This document shows positions 50,776 through 62,700 of a stretch of DNA of 64,000 bases, one piece after another. Source of the DNA: Haliclona indistincta (taxonomy: Eukaryota > Porifera > Demospongiae > Haplosclerida > Chalinidae); assembly GCA_964017065.1 (NCBI GenBank), contig OZ024787.1, positions 6,073,301 through 6,137,300 of the forward strand, written 5' to 3'. A program made the position numbers and the translations under genes. Under the pieces are notes generated by a model that was given only the letters and a program-made list of their open reading frames with translations, searched no databases and was not told the origin of the DNA. The stretch's first letter is position 1. The number at the start of each line of letters is the position of its first letter.

Positions 50776-53700
50776 TTAGGAATTCTCTTGAATCAAAGTC
50801 TCAATAGTTTCAATGACATTAGCTGCCATAACTTGAGCCTGTCTAGCGTCTACTGGTGTGAAATGTTCAGCTGGAAGCTTCAATCCAGGCCATCTATTAG
50901 GCCATCTTGTTTCATTGTAGTAGTTTTCCAGCACACTTACAGTGTGAGTAATTTGAGTGGAAGACTGGTCAGATAACTTGCAAATAATGCTTTTAGAAAG
51001 TGGATAAAGTAAGTGGTTCTTAAGGTGGTCCGAAACATCTCCATATATTGCATACATTCCTGCTTTTAATGCTTTTTCTGTCACTTCATGAGCTAAAAAA
51101 CACACATGCCCAGATAATTTATCATTGCCTGTTAGAAGTATGATGTCTAAAGCTTGCTTGTCAAGTCTAGCCTGGCCTAGCCAACGCCAAGCCTGATCGA
51201 TATCAGGTTCTGCTTGCTCAAAATATTCATTAGACGGAGGGGCCTGTTCAGAAGCCTGCCGATGGTTACTTGCTTCTCTGTTCCATTCATCAACAGATGG
51301 TGCATTAACAAGATGTCTCCTTTCAAGTTCATGATTCAAGAATGTAAATACATCATGCGCAAGTGTGACATTATCAAGATTTTTATCTGGATGCCATTGT
51401 AAAAACAGTCTTCTAATGATTCTTCTCTGTTCTTCAGGTCTGTACCCTCTAAGACCATCAAGTATCTGCATTATCTCATCTTTGTGATCACTTTGTATAG
51501 TAGATTCATCGCTATTTTCATCACGGAGGACAAGAGATCGAGATGGAGAAGATCTTTGAAACTTATAGAGCAGTTGAATAGAGACAGAGCGTGGCTCATC
51601 TTCATCAGGGTAGTGAATAAAGTATTGATGACTATAGATGTCATCTGGCATTCTGCCTTTTTCATTGACATCTGGACACACAATCTGTGTAAATATATAT
51701 ACACGTGGTTCTGATCTGGTTTCAAATGCTACCCATTCATTTGTTCTAAAAATATTTCTCATATTTTGAACTAATTTTTGATGCCAGTTATCTGGTACTT
51801 CCAGACCTATCTTAGGAACTAAAATATTTGGAAATAAAAGATGTGGATGAATATCTCGAATATTACATAAACCAAGGATACTTTTAAAGCTTTTCTCATT
51901 CTGTGGTTTCAGTAGCAAAGATAATGAATACTGAAGTTTCTCGTGAGATTCAAGTGAAGAAATCATCAAAATATGTTTGGCCATTGGCATTTGCACACTA
52001 AAAAATGCAGTGCTCACATCTGAGATTGAATCATCAATATAGATTGTTGATCTGTCGTGCATTGTAACACTTTCGTCTATAAAATAGTCAACTGCACATT
52101 TGGCAATTTCCACTTCACCTTCTGATGAAGTCTTGAAACTGAGTGCAACTGTAAGATTTGGAATAGCAACAACTCTTGCACCATAAAGAACTTTTCTGAA
52201 GTATTCTATGAGTAGCCGAGAATTATTTTCTTCTTTACATTGATGGTGCAGAATCTTCTCTAGTATAGAAATAGATTTTTCAATCTGAAGTGCGGTTTGT
52301 AGTTCCTCAGTAACTGGATTTGTCTTTGTTTCAACAGGTTTTGACAATAGACTTTCCTCACAGCTAGATAAAGGCTTTGGACGAACCTTTTTCGGCAGAA
52401 GTTTACAAAAATATTCAGAATTAGCTGAATCTGGAAACCACAGCACAGAAATGGTACTATCTTCACACACTGTGTATTCACAGTGTTGGTATCTTGAATC
52501 ATCATCACAATATAACAGTGAACTACTGGGCATTAGCCTAAGATGGATGCTTGGAAGATACAAAGTAGTAATATTAGCAATACTTGACTGATTCTGCATT
52601 ATAGCATACATACGCTTTAAAAGTTTTTCAAGAACTACTTGAGTGTTGAAATCCACTTGCTTTTGATCACCTGAACATTGGTGCATCTTTTCTAGGGCAT
52701 AGTGACAGTGCTCAAACTCTAGCTCATGTTTGACACCGATGTGTTCCAGTACATTTGACATGAAAGCCATCAAGTCTTTTGGAAGTGGATTTAAATAAGG
52801 CTGAAATTCCTGAACTGCCGAGCTTACAACGACACATTGAGGCTCAACAAGGATGAACCAATTTTGTTGAGTGAAATTACCAGCAAACACTGGAATGCAT
52901 TTCATTGAAGCAAGTGACCGACACTTCGGTATACGTAGCTCAGCCTGTACTTTAGAAAGTTTGTCAAAGTTGCTCGACAGAACACGTAAGAGGCTTTCAT
53001 TTTCACAAACTTCAAGTGTATACTTATCGAACAAGCTTAAGTTCGTAAACTCTGATAGTGTAGCAATGTTCTCTATGTTCTTTACAATATCTGACACAGA
53101 AGGACCCATCACTAAGCCCATGTCAGACAAAAAAGAACTCATTCCAGTGTAATACATTACAATGTTAGTGTAGGAATACTTATGTGGCAGCTTTATAATA
53201 GGTAGAACGGTCCAGATAGTGTCAGCATTATTACTAATAGCTGCTCCATCTAGTTTTGTGAGATAATAAGTAGTCCCATTTTGAACTATTCTGGTAGTTC
53301 TTTCTGAACATTGTGGTACAATCCAGTTCAGTCGAGCTAGATTTTCTACCACTACAAAATTAATATTGAACACTTGTTTTAAGAAATACTTGTGCCTTGT
53401 CCAATCTTCAGCTCCAGGTATATTGTCAAGTCTCCAATTAACTCTGCACAATGTATAAAGTAGATACTCTAAGAGATCTTCAGAAGCTTGGGGCAACTCA
53501 GGGTGATTCCCATTTTCGACAAGCCTTGATAACTCTTCAAATTCACACATACTAACTTCTTGCCGTAAGCCAAATTTTCTAAAAAACTCTAGCCATTTGG
53601 TTTTGTGGTACTTTCTGTTTGGGAATGTGAAACGTGAAGAGAAAGTATGAAAAAGCTTTACATCTGGATCACAATAATTAAAAAGGTAACCAAATTCACC

Positions 53701-56700
53701 TTGTTCGTTTTCGACACAATCAAATTTCTCAAAAGGGTTGTTATCATGAAACTGACGGAATAAATTGTCTCTCACATGTTTCAAATGCTTATAACGATCA
53801 CTTTCAGAAAGCAACTTAAAACGAGGAAATATGTACTGCATGTACAGCTGCACTGCAGTTATGTCTTTGATACTGAAAACATCTTGAGCTGCTCCTAATT
53901 TTGTCCATTCTCCTTTCTTAGTCAAAAAGACTACATCATCTGTCAGCCAGGATGACAATCCTGCTTGCTCGACATTGTGAGGCCATAGAAATACAGTCTT
54001 TCGTTTCAAAGAAGTAAACTTTCCATCAATGTTTTCAAAAAAGGGAAGTGAACAGATACAATCTCTAGAGCTTTTATCATTCTTGCTTCCGAATGCCACC
54101 TCACTAAAATATTCAAACAGAATACCTATTAATTGTGTATTCTCAAGTTGAATAGGGTGCATATTGTGCAGATATGTCAAGTTCTTGAGTACAGTATCAG
54201 GCTTGAAGATGCTCGGACAAAGTGATATTAAGCGATCATTACTGCAAACGGTAGTGTCTAGGAAAGGCACTTGTAGCTTCTGAAGAATATCGATTGTGCA
54301 CATCAATAATATATCTTGTGGTGATGTATCTTGATGTTCAAATTCATCCAAAGATACATCAACAGGCAATAAACACTGGTTGTTGTATAAAAAGAGCTGA
54401 TTTTGCAAAGATGGAATTAGTGCCCATTTACTGAGAATAGAAATGAGATGACAACTAAACACACTGTCAGTAGTTATGCATTCCCAAACTTTGCTAAGAA
54501 ATTCTTTTGATAAAACATCCTGATAAGAATTTTTTACATGAGTTTGAAAAAGTGACCTGGGAATTGTTTGCATAAAAATTGCTTCTATGAACCCAAAGCT
54601 TTCCTCATCTGGGTGATAAAAATATTCCGAGTTAATATTCATCTCTACTAAATTTGGATGAGCAAACAAATACCCAATATGTCTAAAAAGGCGAGCATAC
54701 TTGCTTAAGAGCACCTTGCTGTTTTCAGCAAATTCACAAAGACATCCATCAGCAGTTAGCAAAAAAGGAGCACCGATATAATTATCAGGAAAATCCAAAC
54801 ATCTTTCTTGCTGAATACATGTGTATGCTAATAGCAAAGTGAAATTTTCAGCAGATCTAAAAGATGTTTGTTCAATAGGACATGGTAGTCTGCCTATCTT
54901 TTGTGAGAACTGTTTACAAAAGCGAAAAACTTGTCTCCCATCAGCAATTGGAAGTTCACATTCAACTTTGTTGAATGCATTCCAAATAAATCGTGGAACA
55001 GAATTAATGTTGATGCCAATGTCTTCCAGCAGACAACGAATTTTGGTATGCAGTGCCATTCTCTTATCAAATTCTTTTTTGGCTTCTTCATTTGCAAACA
55101 CTACTCCTTTGCTAGGAGGAAATAACATGTAAGACTGATTTTCCTGATTTTTATCCTCCATCAATGGTGCCCATTCAGTTAAATAGCCAGTGTCATCATG
55201 GGAGTGCTTAATTGAGCACAAAATTTTAGCGTTTTGTTGACAAAAAATTTTGAATACATTATCAGCAACTTGCTTCATTGACCCACTGCAATATTTTGTT
55301 GGAAATTTCTTGTAGTACTTTTTAAGTTCAGAAACTGCATTCTCTCGATCCAAGTAATGTTTTTTGACGTAGTAAGGAATTGCCTTTAAAAGAAAGTGAG
55401 CATATGATGACGCTATAGCTTGTAGTAAATTGTTATTCCACTTAGTTTTATCATCAGGATCATCAGAATTTGTTGGTGTCCATAGAGATCTTCTAGTTGC
55501 TGCCAGCATAAAATGTCCATTAATATGAACAGGCATGTCAGATGATAAAGGAAGTGGTAAGAAGCAAAAAATCTGGCCATTCTTAGATTGCTCTGGCTGC
55601 AAAGAAGTTGCTATTCCATGACGCGGCTTGAATTCAGGCACAAACTTCCAATTTTGATCTTGACAATATATGTCACCCACTCCTTCCTGTACAAGCCAGC
55701 ACTCATTCTGTGATCTGCACTTTGCACCGCTGGCTAATGGCAGTTTAGCAGATGGGTCATGCTTAAGATCACGAATAACAGAAGTGATTGTCATTGGATA
55801 CGTAATAACTTGAGGCGTACAGCCTTGCTGAAGATTAAAGGCAGAAGAATAACTTTCAAGTTCAGCTCGACTTTCTAAAGCCTGTTGTGAAAGAGTGGCT
55901 GAATAGCTTGCAAGAAGGGTCATGCTTTCTCGTGAGTAATGCCCATCGATGATATAAAACTGAATATCTGTTAAGTGTTTCAGAAACAAAAGTGATAATT
56001 TGATATCAGTTATCCATTGTTGAATGTGTTTTAACAAAGATGCAGGTGTTAACAATGATGGCAGCATCTCAGTGAAGATACTGTTATCAGGAGACTCTTT
56101 TTTATCAATTTGATTCCGAATTGGTAAACGAAATAGAGTTCCTTTCGGTAGCTGTTTTTGCAGATCTTCTGGACAACCATTCACTTCGTTAATAAAATAT
56201 CCAGGTTTAATGGCTGGAAAATCTGTCCAGAATTCATCAGTAGTGTTGAACTGCCACCCTGGATGCAAAGCAGTAGCTCCAGGCACATACCTACAAAGTG
56301 GATCAAACACGCACAACAAACTTTCGCCATTGACACGAGCAATAAAGCTAGGGCAATCAGTGACATGATACACCACATTGAATCCTATGCCAAATTGTCC
56401 AATTGTTTCCGAATCTCCTCTTTTACCTCCAAAACCCAAGTTTTGGATACCTTGCAAGTCTTTGTCAGTAAATGTTCCATTGTTCCAGATCAGCAAGGCA
56501 GGACCTTGAAGTTCTTTCCAGTTGTTAGAAATCAGTTTAGTCTTTTCAGAAACAAGCTGTCTTGTGTCAAAAATAACACACAATTTAGTTGCCTTAGCAT
56601 CATCGGCATTCTGTAATATTTCCTTGATGAAAGTTACATCAAATGGATACTCTCGAAGGATATTAGCTATTCTGCGAGTCAAATCCTCTCTCTGCCCAAA

Positions 56701-59700
56701 CTGCTTGCCACCATAATTTCTTTCATATTTCTGAAGAGTTTTCCTTCTGATAAAGGTAATGCCAACTTTCTCAGCTAATGATGGAGAGATACAACTGTTT
56801 GCAATCTTGTAGTCACTACTTTCAGAGCACCAATTAACATCATTAAACACAAGATCACTCGCTCGACGCAGAACAAAATTTGTATCTGGAATCATAACGT
56901 TTTTTCGATCGGGGAATTCTTCAAACACTTCAATTTGAAATTTGTCCAACTCTGCTATAATTTCCCGAACAAGTAATTGACATTGATTAGAAAGTGGCTC
57001 GAAACTGTTTGGCTTACACAAAAGAGATAAAGCTTTAAAGAGGTCAGCTGCTGAGAAAGAATCTTTACACCCAAGTTCTTTGCTAAGTAGAGATCTAAAT
57101 CTCAGTGCTTCTGGAACAGGATACAATATAGGACCATCACATTTCCACTCCTTTGCTACACAGCTTGGCTCAACAAAACGTTTTCCCGTCCATACACATG
57201 AGAGACACTTCAATTTTGACAAGTCTACATGCTCATACTTGCTAGACAAACTTGTTTGTGTCTGTTTTTCAAGTGAAATTTCTAGAAAATTACAAATATC
57301 ACAGTACATTGACTGAATGGCATCTAAATTAGCCAGTTGTGGTCTAATTTTGATAAGACACATCAGTTGTTCAATGACCGTTGATACTGAGGGTTTTATC
57401 CGTACACCGATGTCAACCAGTACATATGATGGAACCTTATAAGCAGCACGTGCTTCGAGAACAGATGTATCAAGAATAGCTGTTTGCGAACCAACAAGAG
57501 TTGGAAGTTTACCACCACTCATTAAATTACATGGGGCCAGTAAGCGATCTTGCTTTCCATACCATGGTAGTATGTAATCTTTTGGAGGTGGAATAACAGG
57601 AAGGAAAGGTATGTTCTTTAGCATGTCATTGGTTGAATTGCTGCGATGATTCTTCTCAACACACTTTAATATCAACACAATTTGATCATAAGCTCTTTCT
57701 CTGTTCTTAAAATACAGCTTTTCTATTCGCTTAGCAGAATAAGCCAATAGCTTGTAAGGTACGGAGTCAGTTTGTAAACCAAGTGCTCTCATAGCCCTCA
57801 TGGCTGGTTGGCTATTACGCAACATTGTTATGGGAAACAAAGAATCACTAGGTTCAAACAGCCTAGCTATTGGAGCACTGCTATCTACTAATTCTGTGCA
57901 ATACTTGAGCTGGCTATGAGGAGCACATGGAATGCATGCTATAGAAGCAAGTAACTGTTTCAGCTCACTGATATTTAAGCCTCGTTCGAAATTCCAAGCA
58001 TATAGCTCCAAAATTAAGACAATGATCTCATTTCTAGTATCAATGTCACCTGATAAGTAATAGTTAACGTATGGTTCCGAGTGCATTATCGGATTTATCC
58101 GCACGAGCTTCCGGTCGAGTAGGTAAAAATAGCGCACGAGGGCGGAGCCCGAGTGCGCTATTTTTAGCTACGAGACCGGAAGCGAGTGCGGATAAATCCG
58201 ATAATGCACGAAGGAACCATACGTTAATTGTTTTATTTGCTTCCTGTTGAGATTAATGCGCATGCGCGAATCCCATGTGTTCGTTTCAAGATGGCTGAAG
58301 GTAGCCCTGATGCTAAAAGCTCCGTCTATCTCTATCATTACGACGAAAGAAGACGGAGTTGGCTCCCAGTTCTCGATTTGTAGTCGCTTCTGACGCAGAT
58401 GTGATAAAAGCTGCCGATGGAGTTGTTCCAGAAAACGCGTCTGGAAGTGAACGCGTGGGGGTTGAGAAATTTTGATAAATGGATGAAAGAAACCGGTATG
58501 GCAACTTCTTCTGAACCGGTGCCACAAGATTTACTTCACTGTAATCCTGTGATAGTTAGTAAATGGTTGTGCAAGTTTATTTTGGAAACTAGGCAGAGAG
58601 CGGGAGCCCCATATCCTCCGAAATCCCTTTGTGTGGTCTATATCGTATGTCAAGTCCTACTTCTACTTCAAGCGTTCCTGTTAATCTATCAAACTTGTTC
58701 TCTGGACAACTGCAGAATTTTTTATGCCAAGTAAAATGGCTGTTTGTTTAGTATGAATTTGATTAATTTGTACCCACTAGTATTGGGACCATGTGATGGT
58801 ATAAATTCGACGACAGGAAGTGTGGTCTGATCAAACAAACCACCGCCAGTGCAGATAAATCTGATATTGCACTGGACACTCTCTTCCCATTGCTTTTCAA
58901 TGGGAAATGGCAGTGCATTATTTTTGATAATGCACTGTGGTTTGCCTGAGAGTGCGCTAGCAGATTTAATGCACGGGCGGTGTCTTTGATCTCAACAGGA
59001 AGTATACAATAATAATGTGATATAGGAAAGGAAAAATCTTATAAATTGGGTTTCTGTAATAAAAGTCAAATTGCTCAAGTGAAGATAGAAGTCAGTTGGC
59101 AAGTTAACAATTGGCTGTTTTAGTATCTCTAAAGCCCTCACTACACACTTGGGAGGTTTACAAGCAGGTGACAAACTACTGAATACTTCTTCAGAGACAA
59201 AACTGCAATCAGACAAAAACAGCCACTGGTTTTGTGATTGAGAGAAAAACAAAGCTTGTGCAGAAATCAACTTGTACAATTCATCGATGAATATATCCCA
59301 TGGGTTAACAGCTTCCAACTGTACTCTAAGAGGCCAGAGACTATGAAAGCAGTATCTGTCTATCTGTAAATGAGACTTTGCACTCGAATTCATTTCTTTT
59401 ATAGCTAATAGCAACTGAGAGTAGGCATATGGAATAGCACTATTCATAAGTTCTCTGTTCCATTTCACTTCTTTCTCAGGAATGAGCTCCAGATTTCTCT
59501 TCTGTTAGTAGTTACAGCGAAATTAGCACTGATATGCACAGGCAGACCAGAAAGTGAACCCAAAGGCAACGAACAAAAAATTTCACCACCAACTTGAGAA
59601 ACCTTATAAAAGGAGTTATTTGGTTCTAGTTTACAAGCTACGGCTGCAGACTGATAATTTGTACTGGCAGTATTCTTAGAATAACTGGAAACAATCCACT

Positions 59701-62700
59701 CTTCAGTCTTAACAGAAGTGCTACCTTTTGTTCTCAGAATGATATGATCCACTCTTAGCATAATATTAGAACCACTTTTGTGAATAACCAATTGTTGTTG
59801 TGGGAGTCTATTACCTTGCCTAAATTCACTGAAAGTGATCTTCCTTACATTTTGCAGAAACAGAAGCAGTTTTGAACCTTCATGTAGCAACTGATCTTTT
59901 AGGGTTTCAATATCATTCCAGTTGTAACACTTCCTGCTTACTTCACTCGGTGAAGTGCGGAAAGGAAGGCGAAAAATTGTACCTAGATATGGCCGACCAG
60001 GAGCATAATTGAAAATTGATTGATATGGATCGAGTTGTTGGGAGCCACTGAGCAGTGGAGATGTGCATCGAATCCTTTGCCCTGGCTGAGCTGGATTTTG
60101 CACTACGTTATCCAAATGCTTTAAAGTAGGATCAAATATGTACAGCCACTCTCCACTAACAAACGATGGTACATCAGTGATGTGGTAAACTGAACAGAAT
60201 CCTACACCAAACTTGCCTATTTTCAGTGGTTTGTCTTCTTTGGTAGCTCCTGCAAGTTTTGTAATGTTCTCAAAATCCTCCTCGGTAAAAGTTTGGTCAT
60301 TGTGAATTATTAGGGCTGGGCCATGAGCATTAGACATGCCAGGAAATAACAGTGAACTTGATTTATGATTCCTGCTGTCATAGATAATGTTTAGTTCAGT
60401 TGCTCCAGCATCGTCTGCATTTTGAAGAAGCTCTTTAATTATAGTCACACCATCTTTGTAATCCTTCAAAATATTTTTGAGGCGTTGTATCAGTGGTTCT
60501 TGTTGACCAACATCTTGAGGTAATTCATCAGCTATACCAAGATGTTTAGAAAGTGACTTCACTCCAAGTTTTCTGGCTAGGTCAATAGGAATATCAGAAT
60601 GAACAATTGGGTACAATTTGTAACGGTGAGTTGCTGCAAGCATTAATACTTGACTGTCTGCATAAGCAACCTCATCAACGAGCTTTAGGACAGGTAAGGA
60701 GCTTTGACTTTTTACTGGAACCAGGAGTTTGCTACATTGAATCTGATTAGCTGCTACCCACTCAAGAATGCTATACACCATTTTCCACACATAAAAAGGA
60801 GGCAGATTCTTTATATTGCAAGTATTTTCTTTGATCATTGTAAGCACTGATACTATCTGTTGAGAATTAATTTCTCTAGATACTCCGAGTATCTCAAAAA
60901 GTATCTCAAATTTAACATAATCGTGAGGAAGCGTGTAGATGAATGGTTCTAGATTTGAATTAAATGATGGATTACTGTTAAAAGCAACCTCACTTGAGCT
61001 AACATAATCACGCTTATTGGCCAACCAGATCCACTTTCTTTTTTGAAGGCGTTTGCAAATTTTTTGGCAATGAACATTTTGTACTACAGAGTTTAAGTAC
61101 ATGTACGTACAGGTCGCTATTTTCTCATGGTCTTCGAAACTAATCTTGGTAAAATTTTCCATGACTTTGTCAAAATGTTTTACGACTGCTTCAGTTATTA
61201 CATAATTTGGTGGTTTTAATGCTGTAGTTAATTTATTTTCAGTAGCATCTTGGATGAACAACAATTGAGATCCTGTGATTAGTGGCAATGGTGAAGCAAG
61301 TGGTAAAATTCCCACTTGTTGAGATGTCAAACAATTTGGATATAAAGAACCTTTCCAAGGAAGATACTTGGGATAGCCAAGTGGAGGGATAGAGCTAACA
61401 GGCAGCCATAAAATTGTTTGGTTAAGGTTTACAAGACCCTCAAACAGTGTACTGAATAAATTGTAACCACTATCTAGAAGAGAGGGCTTAGATGAAATGA
61501 ACTTCATTACAGCACATGCTCTAGCATAATTTGTGGCTCCATTATTCTGTGGTAATGTTCCATCACACTTTATTGTATTCACAATCTGATAAACATCTGT
61601 AGCAGTGACATGTTCTTCACTCTTGAGGCCGGCGGATCGCAGTAGAGGTGAGTACTTTGTTGCATTAAAAGGTGCCAAGGGAAAGACTGGCTCACCTTCG
61701 TACAGGGACACTGCTGTCTCACAGTTGCTATCAAACAATTCGATGGGAGGTTTTCTAATGTTTTTACTATTTGAAAGAAAAGGAACTGTTCTCATTTCAT
61801 CTACAATTTTTTTACAAACAGATGTTTTAAAAACATGAAGCAATTGCATAACCTCCATCATAAACTCATCAAGCCTGTCATAAGGAAACCTACTAACTTT
61901 AATCAAAGGAAAGACATGATCACAGATGTAATCATGCATTGCTATCCAAGAAACCTTTTGCCAATTCTTTAACTGAGAGAGAAGACCTATGTTATTACTT
62001 CGTTGTGAAAGAACTAGAGGTTGTGGAGCAAGACATTGTGGATTAACAAAAGATGAACAAAAATTATCTGCCAAAGCAAACGATTCTCCATTAGCCACTT
62101 GATCAATTGAAAATAATACAGTAGTTTCATGTTGAAGAGTTTGAAATATTGGCAATTTACAGAGAATTGTGATGTTGCTAGGTGTAGAAGTGCTTGAAGA
62201 AGCAAAGAATGTTTGCAGCTCATTACTTTCTTCAACAGTAAAAACAGCCACTTTAGTAAAAGCAGCAACACTCAAAACACCGTCAGGAGTAAAGGGATTA
62301 ATATAGTTCAAAATCTTATCATGTCTCAGAAACTTTAATTCATCTTGTCGAGCAAGTGTGACACCAAATTTCTTAAATGCATCAAGTAGGTATGGATTTA
62401 ACCTATTTGTGATTAAAACTGCCCTTGGTTTTCGTGCTGATAACTTCACAGAAACAATGCCGTGATGACTATCACATAATATCGGAACAACTGGGCAATC
62501 GTTGAAGTAACTCAAATCATAAGGCTGCACCCAATCCCAAAAGAATTTGTAGTGACTAACAGACCATCCTTTCTTAATCGACTGTGGGAGCAAAGATGCT
62601 AGCGATTCAAAAGTCATTTTACACACTTGGGTGCAACCAGACTTAGCTAATTTGTTGAATTGAGTCTGTAAATTATCATCAGATACTACATCAATAAGAC

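Noticed and set aside
58064..58137. N-terminal extension of the downstream sacsin frame beginning with GTG
   Set aside because: Not a eukaryotic start, and the sequence lies inside the fold-back element.
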